64,000 nt of DNA from Geodermatophilus siccatus (GTDB lineage Bacteria; Actinomycetota; Actinomycetes; Mycobacteriales; Geodermatophilaceae), in NCBI RefSeq assembly GCF_900103785.1, contig NZ_FNHE01000003.1, positions 248,001-312,000 of the forward strand, in the 5' to 3' direction. Positions 15,353-23,774 of this stretch are shown here, one piece after another (position 1 is the first letter of the stretch; each line of letters opens with the position of its first letter). The notes beneath the pieces were generated by a model that made no database searches, had not been told where the DNA came from, and was given only the letters and a program-made list of their open reading frames with translations. The position numbers and the translations under genes are program-made.

Positions 15353-16021
15353 TCAGCTGCGCGTCTGGCTCTGCACCGTCTGGCGGGACTCCTGGGCCTG
15401 GCCCTGGACGTCCTGCGCGGCGGACTGGCCCTCCTGCTTGACGGTCTGGGCGGCGTCCTGCGCGGTGGACTTGACCTCCTGGACCGCCTGCTGGGCGGCG
15501 GGCTGGAGCTCCTCGCGGATCTCCTGCGCGGCCTCCTTCGCCGGCTGCAGCAGCGTGTCCTTGTGCTCGCGCACCGCGGACTCGGCCTGCTGGGCCAGCT
15601 CCCGCTCCCGCTCCGAGGCCGGCAGGAGGCTGGAGACCAGCCAGCCGACGCCGAAGGCGATGAGGCCTGCGGCCAGCGGGTTGCCCTGGGCCTGGCGGAC
15701 GATGGTGTCCGGGGCCTGCTGCACCGCGTGCGCGGCCTGCTGCGCGGCACCCTGCACGGACTCGGCGGCGCCCTGCGCCCGGTCCTGCACCGTGCCCGCG
15801 GCGTTCTGCGTGCGGTGCTGGGCCGCGGCGCGGGTGTCGTGGGCGCTGCCCATGACCCGCTCCCTGGCGCGGGTGAACCGTCCCTTGGCCGCGCTGACCC
15901 GGCGGTCCATCACGCGAGAGGGGTTCACCTTCTCGTTGAGCGCGTCGACGTCGTAGCTCAGCTCGCGCTGGGTCTGCTCGATCTGCCGGCGGATGGCTTC
16001 GGGGTCGTTGCTCGTGGTCAT
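15353..16021 (-). CDS. DUF3618 membrane-associated protein
   Basis: 222 residues. The DUF3618 signature is at the start: SNDPEAIRRQIEQTQRELSY then DVDALNEKVNPSRVMDRRV. A long Ala/Gln-rich amphipathic region with heptad character (QDRAQGAAESVQGAAQQAAH) precedes one membrane segment (PLAAGLIAFGVGWLVSSLLP, about 113-132), and a second coiled-coil region (AKEAAQEIREELQPAAQQA...) closes the protein. Composition recalls LEA/apolipoprotein-like stress proteins. Third gene of a minus-strand operon with a holin-X protein; envelope stress or membrane protection is inferred, not shown. Confidence 0.8.
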   Translation of the reverse strand: MTTSNDPEAIRRQIEQTQRELSYDVDALNEKVNPSRVMDRRVSAAKGRFTRARERVMGSAHDTRAAAQHRTQNAAGTVQDRAQGAAESVQGAAQQAAHAVQQAPDTIVRQAQGNPLAAGLIAFGVGWLVSSLLPASERERELAQQAESAVREHKDTLLQPAKEAAQEIREELQPAAQQAVQEVKSTAQDAAQTVKQEGQSAAQDVQGQAQESRQTVQSQTRS

Positions 16022-16061
16022 GTCACGTACTCCGATGTCTGAGGGGGCCGGGGGCCGCGGG

Positions 16062-16589
16062 TCAGTTGGGCTTCAGAGCGCTGGGGACGTCGGACAGCGT
16101 GTCCACCGTGCGCTCGGGCTTGGGGTTCACCTGCTGCAGCTTCTTCTTGCCCATGGAGAAGGCGACCGCGCCGATGACGCCCCACAGGATCGCGACGATG
16201 AGCGCGGCCAGGCCGGCGTCCATCACGTTCTCCAGCGCCCACCACAGGGCGTTGGAGAGGAAGAGCAGCGTCAGGAACCCGGCGACCGCGGCGGCGGCCA
16301 TCATGCCCGCGCCCTTGCCCGCCTTCTTGGCCTCGGCCTGGACCTCGGCCTTGGCGAGGGCCACCTCCTGCCGCATCAGCGTGGAGAGGTCCTTGGCCAG
16401 CTCGCCGAACAGCTGCCCGACCGAGGTGCCCTCGACGTCGGGCCGGCCCTCGGCCGTCGTCGGCGTGCCCGCGGCGCCGCTGTGCGCGCCGTACGCCTCG
16501 TCGGGCGAGACGGCGTAGTTGCCCTGGGCGTACGGATCCTGGCCCGGCGTGGAACCGACCGGCGTCGCGCCGGAGTAGGGAGAGCTCAT
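16062..16589 (-). CDS. Actinobacterial holin-X (DUF1469) family protein
   Basis: 175 residues. A low-complexity Pro/Gly/Ala N-terminal 50 residues leads to the family core: VGQLFGELAKDLSTLMRQEV, LAKAEVQAEAKKAGKGAGMM, and two membrane helices (AAAAVAGFLTLLFLSNALWW; AGLAALIVAILWGVIGAVAF). Despite the phage-holin name, this family is a chromosomal membrane protein in actinomycetes, usually beside DUF3618 genes as here. Starts five bases after the stop of the upstream gene. Confidence 0.85.
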   Translation of the reverse strand: MSSPYSGATPVGSTPGQDPYAQGNYAVSPDEAYGAHSGAAGTPTTAEGRPDVEGTSVGQLFGELAKDLSTLMRQEVALAKAEVQAEAKKAGKGAGMMAAAAVAGFLTLLFLSNALWWALENVMDAGLAALIVAILWGVIGAVAFSMGKKKLQQVNPKPERTVDTLSDVPSALKPN

Positions 16590-16594
16590 GTGGG

Positions 16595-17440
16595 TCAGAC
16601 CCCCTGACCGGGACGGCGGGTCGGGTCGTCCCAGCCGGCCGGGGTGGTCGGCGGGACGGCGGCGCCCGCGGGCGGGACGGTGCCGTACGGCGGCGGCGGG
16701 ACGGGCGTGCCCGTGGTCCCGGCGCCGGTGGTGGTCTCGTAGGACGTCGTCTCGGCGTAGCCGGAGTAGGCCGGCGCCGGGTCGACGTAGTTGGTCTGCG
16801 TGTAGCCGGTGCGGTACTGCTGCGTCCCGCTCGTCGACGAGTCGTCGCTGTGCGCGGCCTTCACGCCACTGGTGAGACGGCCGGCCAGGACACCGGCGAG
16901 CGCGGCGCCGAGCAGGAACGCGCCGGGCCTGCGGCGGGCGAAGGCTCGGACGTCCTCGAGCAGGTCGGCCGGCTCGCGGTCCTGCAGCCGGGCGGCGAAC
17001 TGGTCGACGTAGCCCGAGGCCTGCTGGAGCAGGTCGCGCGCCGGGCCGGGGGCACCCTGGCTGCTGCCGTCGGCCAGGCCGCGCAGCTCCTGGGCCAGCG
17101 AGGACAGCCCGGAGGCGGCCTTCTGCTGCTGGGCCACGGTCTGCTGGCGCAGCTGCTGGCGGCCCTGGTGCAGCAGGTCCTGCGCCTGCCGCTGGGTCTC
17201 GTGCGCGACCTCCTTGGCCTGGTCGGCAGCGGTCGAGGCGACCTGGCTGCCGGCCTGGGCGGCGGTCTGGCCCACGTTGCGGGCCTCGTCCTTCGCCACG
17301 TCACTCGTCGACGGCGAGCCCGTCGAGGTGGTCGTGGTCGTCGTGGTCGTGCTGGCCGTGGTGGCCCCGCTGGCCCCGCTGGTCGCGCCCGAGCCGGTGG
17401 AGGGCGGGGGCGGGAACGGGGCATCGATCGAGTGAGTCAT
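16595..17440 (-). CDS. Thr/Gln-rich membrane protein of the DUF3618 operon
   Basis: 281 residues, first gene of the operon. The N-terminal third is low complexity with a run of threonines. A Gln/Ala coiled coil follows (EVAHETQRQAQDLLHQGRQQ), then SSLAQELRGLADGSSQGAPG, a globular piece ending RDLLQQASGYVDQFAARLQD, and one membrane segment (AFLLGAALAGVLAGRLTSG, about 190-208). The tail is Tyr/Pro/Gly rich. ATG 17440 follows GAGGAACG; an upstream start at 17500 is less likely. Related operons occur widely in actinomycetes; the function is unknown. Confidence 0.75.
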   Translation of the reverse strand: MTHSIDAPFPPPPSTGSGATSGASGATTASTTTTTTTTSTGSPSTSDVAKDEARNVGQTAAQAGSQVASTAADQAKEVAHETQRQAQDLLHQGRQQLRQQTVAQQQKAASGLSSLAQELRGLADGSSQGAPGPARDLLQQASGYVDQFAARLQDREPADLLEDVRAFARRRPGAFLLGAALAGVLAGRLTSGVKAAHSDDSSTSGTQQYRTGYTQTNYVDPAPAYSGYAETTSYETTTGAGTTGTPVPPPPYGTVPPAGAAVPPTTPAGWDDPTRRPGQGV

Positions 17441-17690
17441 CGTTCCTCCTCGGCGAACGTCATGGTCAGCCGAGCCGATACCCGTCAAACGATCACCCAC
17501 ACATGGCCTGACGACGGCCGCCGCGATCCGTGCGGGGACCGCGGGGCGCCCGGGTCGCCGCGCGGCACCGGGTGCGGATGGGGGAGAGACCGGAGCGGTG
17601 GGGTACCCGGACGGGGGCGGTGCGACCCCTGCGTGTCCCTCCGGCGGGCCGTGCTCTCCCGGGCGCGGCTCCCGTTCCAGGACCGCGGAC

Positions 17691-17709
17691 TAAGGTGAGC
17701 CTTCCCTAT
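17691..17709. promoter_or_regulatory. IdeR/DtxR-like iron box
   Basis: TAAGGTGAGCCTTCCCTAT matches the IdeR consensus TTAGGTTAGGCTAACCTAA at 13 of 19 positions and lies 27 bp before the siderophore-interacting protein start, where an iron repressor would bind. Confidence 0.7.
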
Positions 17710-17736
17710 CCGCGCTCGACCCGAGGGAGCTCCGCC

Positions 17737-18582
17737 ATGGCCGACAAGGCCCCGCGCCGCCCGCGCACGCCCCGGCTGGCCACCGTGCTCCGGACCTCGC
17801 GACCGACCCCCCACCTCGTCCGCGTGGTGCTCGGCGGGGAGGGCCTCGCCGGGTTCGCGCCCGAGTACACCGACGCCTACGTCAAGCTGGTGCTCCCGCC
17901 GGCCGGCGCGCCCTACGCCGCGCCGTTCGACATGGACGCCGTCCAGCGCGAGCACCCGCGCGAGCTGTGGCCGTGCCTGCGCACCTACACCGTGCGGGCC
18001 TGGGACCAGACCGCCGGCGAGCTCGTCCTCGACGTCGTCGTCCACGGGGACGAGGGGCTGGCCGGCCCCTGGGCCGTCGCCGCCCGGCCGGGCGACCGGG
18101 TGCAGCTGCTCGGCCCCGGCGGCGCCTACGCCCCCAGCGGGGACGTCGACTGGCACCTGCTGGCCGGCGACGAGACCGCGCTGCCGGCGATCGCCGCCTC
18201 GCTCGAGCGGCTGCCCGCGGGTGCGACGGCCCGGGTGTTCGTCGAGGTCGCCGACGCCGCCGAGGAGCAGCCGCTGCCGCTGCCGGCCGGTGCCGAGCTG
18301 ACCTGGGTGCACCGCACCGGGCTGCCGGGGGAGGCGCTGGTCGCCGCCGTCCGCGGGGCCGCGCTGCCCGCCGGCTCCGTGCACGCCTTCGTGCACGGCG
18401 AGGCCGGGTTCGTCCGCGAGCTGCGCCGCTACCTGCGGGTGGAGCGCGCGGTGCCCCGTGAGCAGCTCTCGGCGTCGGGCTACTGGCGCCTGGGCCGCAC
18501 CGACGAGGGCTGGCGGGCCGAGAAGGCGCAGTGGAACGCCGCGGTCGAGGCCGACGAGCAGTCGGTCGGCCAGGTCGCCTGA
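17737..18582 (+). CDS. Siderophore-interacting protein (ferric-siderophore reductase)
   Basis: 281-residue FAD/NAD(P)H-dependent reductase of the SIP/ViuB family. FAD-binding barrel: TPHLVRVVLGGEGLAGF, then the flavin motif LRTYTVRAWD at about 88-97 and VVHGDEGLAGPWAVAARPGD. The SIP NAD domain carries LLAGDETALPAIAASLERLP (about 142-161) and the C-terminal HGEAGFVRELRRYLRVE and SGYWRLGRTDEGWR. Reduces Fe(III)-siderophores in the cytosol to release iron. ATG 17737 follows GAGGGAG. An IdeR-like box upstream implies iron repression. The siderophore-binding protein 5 kb away has the same kind of box. Confidence 0.93.
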   Translation: MADKAPRRPRTPRLATVLRTSRPTPHLVRVVLGGEGLAGFAPEYTDAYVKLVLPPAGAPYAAPFDMDAVQREHPRELWPCLRTYTVRAWDQTAGELVLDVVVHGDEGLAGPWAVAARPGDRVQLLGPGGAYAPSGDVDWHLLAGDETALPAIAASLERLPAGATARVFVEVADAAEEQPLPLPAGAELTWVHRTGLPGEALVAAVRGAALPAGSVHAFVHGEAGFVRELRRYLRVERAVPREQLSASGYWRLGRTDEGWRAEKAQWNAAVEADEQSVGQVA

Positions 18583-18607
18583 GCCTCCCGCCGATCTCCC
18601 GCCTCCC

Positions 18608-18668
18608 GACGATCAGGTGAGCTGATCGTCCGCGGTCCTGGCTCACCACCGGTGGTGAGCCAGGACCG
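18608..18668. terminator. Twin hairpins incl. 36-bp perfect palindrome
   Basis: Between convergent genes. 18608-18630 is a 9-bp stem (GACGATCAG/CTGATCGTC). 18633-18668 is a 36-bp perfect palindrome with no loop, centred on CACCGGTG. It probably terminates both transcripts, though a perfect palindrome could also be a protein-binding site. Confidence 0.7.
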
Positions 18669-18713
18669 GCGATCGTGATCCCAGCTGACCACCGTGGTCG
18701 GGCAGCGGCCTCC

Positions 18714-19547
18714 TCAACCCCGCCAGGGGAAGCGCGGGGGGCGGCGGTCGGCGAAGGCGGCGACCCCCTCGGCCAGCTCGCCGGCCGCAATGGTCTCCCG
18801 GTACCAGCGGCCCGCCTCGGCCTGCGCGTCCCGCCCGGCGCCCAGCGCGGTCACGACCTCCTTGGTCGCCCGCTGGGACAGCGCCGAGCGGGAGGCCAGC
18901 ACCGCGGCGAGGCGGTGCACGTCGTCCTCGAGGTCCTCGGCGGGCACCAGCCGGTCGACCAGCCCGGTGCGCAGAGCGGTCGGCGCGTCGACCAGCTCCC
19001 CGCTGAAGAGCAGGTACTTCGTCATCCCGGGGCCGACGAGGTCCAGCAGGGCCGTGGTCGACTCGGGCGTGTAGACGATGCCGACCTTCGCCGGCGTGAT
19101 CCCGAAGACGCCGGTGGGGTCGGTGATCCGCAGGTCGCAGCAGGTGGCCAGCTCGACGCCGCCGCCGATGCAGTGCCCGCGGACCATCGCGATCGTGGGC
19201 TTGGGGAAGTCGCGCAGCGCGGCCTGCGCGGCCAGGTTGTCCCGGCGCAGCGCGGCCATCGGGTCCTCGGGGTCCGGGCCACCGAGCAGGTCGGCGATGT
19301 CGGCGCCGGCGCAGAAGCTCGCTCCCGCGCCCGTCACCACGAGCACCCGGACGGCCGGGTCGCCGGCGGGGCCGGCGAGCACCTCGGGGAGCGCCGCCCA
19401 CATGGCGTGGGTCATCGAGTTCCGCTTGGCGGGCCGGTCGATGGTGAGGACGGCGACGGCTCCGTCGGTGTCCACGCGCAGGTGGCCCCTCCGCAGGGTC
19501 CCGCCGGGAGCTCGCGGGGGGCGGGGGGCAGAGGGGTCCTCCACCAT
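18714..19547 (-). CDS. Enoyl-CoA hydratase/isomerase family protein
   Basis: 277-residue crotonase-fold enzyme. The two oxyanion-hole segments are present: GAGASFCAGADIADL (about 82-96) and GHCIGGGVELATCCDLRIT (about 126-144). The usual catalytic Glu positions fall at VELA and later TPESTT, so hydration of 2-enoyl-CoA is plausible but the exact substrate is open. Starts at ATG 19547, sharing one base with the upstream peptidase stop (TGATG), so the two are cotranscribed. Ends before a strong bidirectional hairpin. Confidence 0.88.
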   Translation of the reverse strand: MVEDPSAPRPPRAPGGTLRRGHLRVDTDGAVAVLTIDRPAKRNSMTHAMWAALPEVLAGPAGDPAVRVLVVTGAGASFCAGADIADLLGGPDPEDPMAALRRDNLAAQAALRDFPKPTIAMVRGHCIGGGVELATCCDLRITDPTGVFGITPAKVGIVYTPESTTALLDLVGPGMTKYLLFSGELVDAPTALRTGLVDRLVPAEDLEDDVHRLAAVLASRSALSQRATKEVVTALGAGRDAQAEAGRWYRETIAAGELAEGVAAFADRRPPRFPWRG

Positions 19548-20473
19548 CAGCCCAGGTCGTCGGTGGCGAACGTGTCGCACTGCGCCGGGTCGCCGGTCTG
19601 GTAGCCGGTGCTGAACCAGCGCTGCCGCTGCTCGGAGGAGCCGTGCGTGAAGGCGTCCTGGTCGACGGTGCCGCCGCCCAGGTTCTGCTGGATGAAGTCG
19701 TCGCCGATGCGGGCCGCGGCGTCCAGCGCCCGGTCCACGTCGTCCTGGGTGATCTCGGCGATGAGCGGCTGCCCGGACTCGTCCGGGACGGTCTCGGCGT
19801 GGTTGGCCCAGGCACCCGCGAAGCAGTCGGCCTGCAGCTCCAGGCGCACGGTTCCGCTGGTCGGGCCGGTCTCACCCGGCGTCACCTGCTGGTTGATCCC
19901 CAGCAGGTTCTGCACGTGGTGGCCGTACTCGTGGGCGATCACGTAGGCGTTGACGAACAGCCCGCCCTCCGCGCCGAACTGCTGCTGCAGCGTGTCGAAG
20001 AAGGACAGGTCGATGTAGACCAGCCGGTCGGCCGGGCAGTAGAAGGGCCCCGAGCCGCTGGTCGCACCGCCGCAGTCGGTCCGCACCGAGCCGTTGAAGA
20101 AGACCGTGTCGGTCGGCCGGTAGTCCGGGCCGAGCACGCCGGACCAGTAGTCCTGGATCGACTCGATGTCGGCCACGACGGCGCAGTCCACCGACTCGTT
20201 GGCGTCGGCGCCGGTCCGGCACTGCTGCTCGAGCTGGGTGTTGTCCGCGGTCTGCCCCTCACCGAGGCCGCCGAGCTGGCCACCGAGCTGGCCCAGCGCC
20301 GCGCCGGTCCCGCCGCCGCCACCGCCGAGGACCTGGAACAGCACGAGCACGAGGACGCCGACCAGGCCCAGCCCGCCACCGCCGACCGCGAGGCCGCGCC
20401 CGCCGCCGAAGCCGCCGCCCCGGCGGTCCTGCACGCCCGACGGATCGAGGTCTGCTCCCTCGCTGTACCTCAT
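19547..20473 (-). CDS. YpfJ-type neutral zinc metallopeptidase
   Basis: 308 residues. N-terminal membrane anchor (LGLVGVLVLVLFQVLGG) in a glycine-rich context, then the extracytoplasmic peptidase domain with the zinc motif AYVIAHEYGHHVQNLLG at about 172-188 and ELQADCFAGAWANHAE, where the downstream Glu is the third ligand. This matches the KPN_02809/YpfJ neutral zinc metallopeptidase family. ATG 20473 lies nine bases after GGGAGGG; a GTG three codons earlier overlaps that site and is rejected. Physiological substrate unknown. Confidence 0.9.
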   Translation of the reverse strand: MRYSEGADLDPSGVQDRRGGGFGGGRGLAVGGGGLGLVGVLVLVLFQVLGGGGGGTGAALGQLGGQLGGLGEGQTADNTQLEQQCRTGADANESVDCAVVADIESIQDYWSGVLGPDYRPTDTVFFNGSVRTDCGGATSGSGPFYCPADRLVYIDLSFFDTLQQQFGAEGGLFVNAYVIAHEYGHHVQNLLGINQQVTPGETGPTSGTVRLELQADCFAGAWANHAETVPDESGQPLIAEITQDDVDRALDAAARIGDDFIQQNLGGGTVDQDAFTHGSSEQRQRWFSTGYQTGDPAQCDTFATDDLG

Positions 20474-20548
20474 GGCTGGCACCCTCCCGGTCGCGTGGCA
20501 CGCCGAGCCGGTGCCATCCGCAGCGGCGGTGCCCCCGACGGGGTCGGG

Positions 20549-21406
20549 TCATGCGCGCTCGGCGGCCTCCCCGCCGACCGGCGTGCGGCTGGGCTGCTCG
20601 GCCGGCTGGTCGCGCAGGAACAGGTACCAGTAGGACGTCGCGACGAAGACCACCGCGCCGACCAGGTTGCCCGCGCCCGCCAGCAGCCAGTTGAGCAGCA
20701 CGTCGCCCCAGCCGATGTCCGGGATGCCGGCCCAGATCGCCGCCGGCAGGAAGAACATGTTGGCCACCACGTGGTCGAAGCCCATGGCGACGAACGCCAT
20801 GATCGGCAGGAAGACGGCGAGCACCTTGCCCGAGACCGAGGACGCCGCCAGGGACATCCACACCCCCAGGCAGACCAGCCAGTTGCAGCCGAGGCCGCGC
20901 AGGAAGACCTGCCACGGGGACTCGTGCAGCGCCTTGGCCTCGGCGATCGAGGCCAGCCGGTCGTGCGTGAGAGCTGCGCTGCCCGAGGCGCCGGGCGACC
21001 CGATGACCCCGGTCTGGACGGCGAGGAAGTAGGCCACGAACAGCGCGCCGAGCAGGTTGCCGACCAGCACCAGCGTGAGGTTCTTCCCGACGTCACCCAG
21101 GGTCAGGCGTCCGTGCATCGCGCCCAGCGGGACCAGCATCATGTTGCCGGTGGCCAGGTCGGAGCCGGCGATGAGCACCAGGATCAGGCCGAGGGTGAAG
21201 GCCGCGCCCATGAAGAGCGTGGGCAGGGTGCCCCACGTGGCCGGGTCCAGGCCCGAGGAGACGGTGATGGCCACCAGCGCGCCGAAGGCGATGTAGGCAC
21301 CACCGAGGAAGGCGCTCACGAGCACGCGGTCCCAGGTGCGGTGGATCTTCTTGGCCCCGGTCTCACTCGCGACCTGGGCCATCTCGGGGGGTTGGCGGTC
21401 GGACAT
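20549..21406 (-). CDS. Formate/nitrite transporter (FNT) family channel
   Basis: 285-residue FNT channel with six membrane helices and a soluble N-terminus. Family marks are FLGGAYIAFGALVAITVSSG, the GSDLATGNMMLVPLG filter loop at about 82-96, GNLLGALFVAYFLA, GLGCNWLVCLGVWMSLAASS and VANMFFLPAAIWAG. Transports small monocarboxylates or nitrite across the cytoplasmic membrane; which one cannot be read from sequence. No formate or nitrite enzyme is nearby. Confidence 0.9.
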   Translation of the reverse strand: MSDRQPPEMAQVASETGAKKIHRTWDRVLVSAFLGGAYIAFGALVAITVSSGLDPATWGTLPTLFMGAAFTLGLILVLIAGSDLATGNMMLVPLGAMHGRLTLGDVGKNLTLVLVGNLLGALFVAYFLAVQTGVIGSPGASGSAALTHDRLASIAEAKALHESPWQVFLRGLGCNWLVCLGVWMSLAASSVSGKVLAVFLPIMAFVAMGFDHVVANMFFLPAAIWAGIPDIGWGDVLLNWLLAGAGNLVGAVVFVATSYWYLFLRDQPAEQPSRTPVGGEAAERA

Positions 21407-21547
21407 CAGCGCCTCCGCGCGGCAAGGGACCTCAGGGGCCGAACCGTACGACCCCGGCCCGGATCCGGCACCCGGATGCGGGGCGGACCACCGTCCGACC
21501 GGGACGATCTAGGGTCGGCCGACACACCTGCGACACCGGGAGAGCAC

Positions 21548-21961
21548 ATGGCGGTCTCCAACCGCGTCCGCGGCGCACTGACGACGACGGTGCTGGCGAC
21601 CGCGGCCACCGGCTTCCTGGCCGCCTGCGGCACGGACGAGGAGGAGCAGGAGCAGGTCGCCTACTGCACGAACGCGGAGGGCGAGATCGTCGACGACGAC
21701 TACTGCGACGACGACTACCGCGGCCCCGGCGCCGGGCTGTTCTTCCTCTACCTGGGCGGCTTCCGCCCGGGCCTGCCGGTCGGCTCCGTCCTGCCCAGCG
21801 GCGGCACCCGGATCGACCCGCGCGACACCGCGGCCCGGCAGCGCGCCGGCCTGCCCTCGACCGGCCGGGTCGCCGCGGGCACGCGGGTCACCGGCGGCAT
21901 CGGCTCGGGGGTGGGCGGCAGCGACTCCGGCAGCCGGGCCGGCACCGGCGCGGGCAGCTGA
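21548..21961 (+). CDS. Small lipoprotein next to a GSP-synthase-fold gene
   Basis: 137 residues with a lipobox: TTTVLATAATGFLAACGTDE, Cys at about 27. The next part has a Cys-containing acidic stretch (VAYCTNAEGEIVDDDYCDDD), then a short hydrophobic Gly patch (GAGLFFLYLGGF) and a Gly/Ser/Thr-rich tail. The layout resembles YgiB-type lipoproteins, which are coded beside YgiC-type ATP-grasp genes; the next gene is of that type. The similarity is of composition and neighbourhood only. ATG 21548. Confidence 0.7.
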   Translation: MAVSNRVRGALTTTVLATAATGFLAACGTDEEEQEQVAYCTNAEGEIVDDDYCDDDYRGPGAGLFFLYLGGFRPGLPVGSVLPSGGTRIDPRDTAARQRAGLPSTGRVAAGTRVTGGIGSGVGGSDSGSRAGTGAGS

Positions 21962-22021
21962 GGAAGGACGCCGTCCTCCCCGCCGTTCGCAGGCTCAGGG
22001 CGGGACCCGGGACGGGGCCGC
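21962..22021. repeat. Intergenic palindromic repeat, copy 3
   Basis: AGGAAGGACGCCGTCCTCC...GTTCGCAGGCTCAGGGCGGG...GGACGGGGCCG, beginning directly after the lipoprotein stop. Confidence 0.75.
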
Positions 22022-22049
22022 TGAACCCGGGTGAGGAGAGGACTGGAGC

Positions 22050-23294
22050 GTGAGGCGCGTCGAGGCGGGGGTGGTGCGTCCCGGCTGGGAGGCCGAGGTC
22101 GAGGCCCAGGGACTGGTCTACAACCGCACCGAGCTGCCCGGCGGCGAGGTGCGCAGCTACTGGCGCGAGGGGCCGTTCTACGACTTCACGATGGCGGAGG
22201 TCGAGCGGCTCGAGGGCTGGGTCGCCCAGCTGTTCGAGATGTGCGTGGCCGCCGGGGACCACGTCATCGAGCACGACCTGTTCGACCGGATGGGCATCCC
22301 GCCGATCGCGCGCCCGGAGATCCGGCGCACCTGGGAGACCGAGCCGCCGAGCGTCTACGGGCGCTTCGACCTGCGCTACGACGGGCAGGGCCCGCCCAGG
22401 CTGCTGGAGTTCAACGCCGACACCCCGACCGGCCTGGTCGAGTCCGCCGTCACCCAGTGGAACTGGCACCTGTTCACCGGGCAGGGCCGCGACCAGTGGA
22501 ACGCCCTGCACGACAAGCTCGTCGCCGCGTGGCAGCGCAACCTGCTGCGCTGGGAGCGGCGCACCGGCGTCCGCCCGCGGGTGCACCTGGCCTGGACGTC
22601 GGAGGAGCGCTCCGGCGAGGACCGGATGACCGTCGCCTATCTCATGGACACCGTCGTCCAGGCCGGCTACGAGGCGATCGAGCTCGTCGTCGAGGACATC
22701 GCGCTCGACGACGGGGACGGTCGGTTCTACGACCCGCAGGGCCGCCACCTCGACGTCGTCTTCAAGCTCTACCCCTGGGAGTGGCTGATCGAGGACGAGT
22801 TCGGCCCCGCCGTGCTCGCCGACGCCGCCCGCCCGGGCGGCACGACCTGGGTGGAACCGGCCTACAAGATGCTGTGGAGCACCAAGGCGCTGCTGCCCGT
22901 GCTGTGGCAGCTGTTCGGCAGCGACCCGGCGCTGTCCTCGCTGCTGCTGCCGGCCTACTTCGCCGACGAGGTGCCGTCGTCCTGGCGGACGTACGTGCGC
23001 AAGCCGTTGTGGGGCCGGGAGGGTGCCAACGTGCAGATCGTGCGCGACGGGCAGGTGGCCGTGGAGCTGCCCGGCCGGTACGGCACCGAGGGCTGGGTCG
23101 TGCAGGAGTTCGCGCCGCTGCCGGACTTCGCCGGCGTCGACGGTCCGCACCACCCGGTGCTCGGCGCCTGGGTGGTGGATGGCGAGCCGGCCGGGCTGGG
23201 CATCCGCGAGAGCGACGGGCTGATCACCGACAACCTGAGCTTCTTCGTGCCGCACACCATCGACTTCACCGCTCCAGAGGCCGGGCGCCGGTAG
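22050..23294 (+). CDS. Glutathionylspermidine synthase-like ATP-grasp ligase (YgiC-like)
   Basis: 414 residues of the GSP_synth (ATP-grasp) family. Matching segments are SYWREGPFYDFTMAEVERLE, FDLRYDGQGPPRLLEFNADT (LEFNADTPT holds metal-binding residues), FKLYPWEWLIEDEFG, KPLWGREGANVQIVRDGQV and the closing LGIRESDGLITDNLSFFVPH. Actinomycetes lack trypanothione, so this is more likely a YgiC-type peptide-amine ligase of unknown product. GTG 22050 follows GAGGAGAGG. Paired with the lipoprotein at 21548, with a repeat element between. Confidence 0.88.
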   Translation: MRRVEAGVVRPGWEAEVEAQGLVYNRTELPGGEVRSYWREGPFYDFTMAEVERLEGWVAQLFEMCVAAGDHVIEHDLFDRMGIPPIARPEIRRTWETEPPSVYGRFDLRYDGQGPPRLLEFNADTPTGLVESAVTQWNWHLFTGQGRDQWNALHDKLVAAWQRNLLRWERRTGVRPRVHLAWTSEERSGEDRMTVAYLMDTVVQAGYEAIELVVEDIALDDGDGRFYDPQGRHLDVVFKLYPWEWLIEDEFGPAVLADAARPGGTTWVEPAYKMLWSTKALLPVLWQLFGSDPALSSLLLPAYFADEVPSSWRTYVRKPLWGREGANVQIVRDGQVAVELPGRYGTEGWVVQEFAPLPDFAGVDGPHHPVLGAWVVDGEPAGLGIRESDGLITDNLSFFVPHTIDFTAPEAGRR

Positions 23295-23312
23295 CCGACC
23301 TACGGTCGGGGC

Positions 23313-23774
23313 ATGCCGTTGGAGGGTGAGTACGAACCGAGTCCCGAGGCCTGGGTGCGCGAGCAGGTCGAGCGTTACGAGGCCACCGGAGGCCGGGAGG
23401 CCAACACGCTGCGCGACACCGGGATCCCGATCGCCATCTTCTGGACCCGCGGTGCGAGGACCGGGAAGGTCCGCAAGAACGGCCTGATGCGGGTCGAGCA
23501 CGAGGGCGCCTACGCGATGGTCGGCTCGCAGGGCGGCGCGCCCAAGGACCCGGCGTGGGTGGCCAACCTGCGCGCCCACCCCGACCAGGTCACCGTGCAG
23601 GACGGGCCCGAGCCGTGGGACGGCGTGGCCCGCGAGGTGACCGGCGAGGAGAAGCGGCAGTGGTGGGAGCGGACCGTCGCGGTCTACCCCGAGTACGAGC
23701 GGTACCAGCAGCGCACCGACCGGGAGATCCCGGTGTTCGTCGTCGAGCGGGCCGACCCGGTCAACCCGGCATAG
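23313..23774 (+). CDS. Ddn-like F420-dependent nitroreductase family protein
   Basis: 153-residue split-barrel protein of the deazaflavin (F420)-dependent nitroreductase family. The signature IAIFWTRGARTGKVRKNGLM and GSQGGAPKDPAWVANLRAHP (about 70-89) match Ddn homologues, as does the VTGEEKRQWWERTVAVYPEY end. It would use reduced F420 as electron donor for an unknown substrate. ATG 23313, 18 bp after the ligase stop, so probably the same transcript. Its stop overlaps the IdeR-like box of the next gene. Confidence 0.88.
   Translation: MPLEGEYEPSPEAWVREQVERYEATGGREANTLRDTGIPIAIFWTRGARTGKVRKNGLMRVEHEGAYAMVGSQGGAPKDPAWVANLRAHPDQVTVQDGPEPWDGVAREVTGEEKRQWWERTVAVYPEYERYQQRTDREIPVFVVERADPVNPA

Noticed and set aside
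17441-17690. Stress sigma-factor promoter for the 17440 operon
   Set aside because: GTTT and GGGTAT elements exist on the minus strand but only three bases apart, far from the required spacing.
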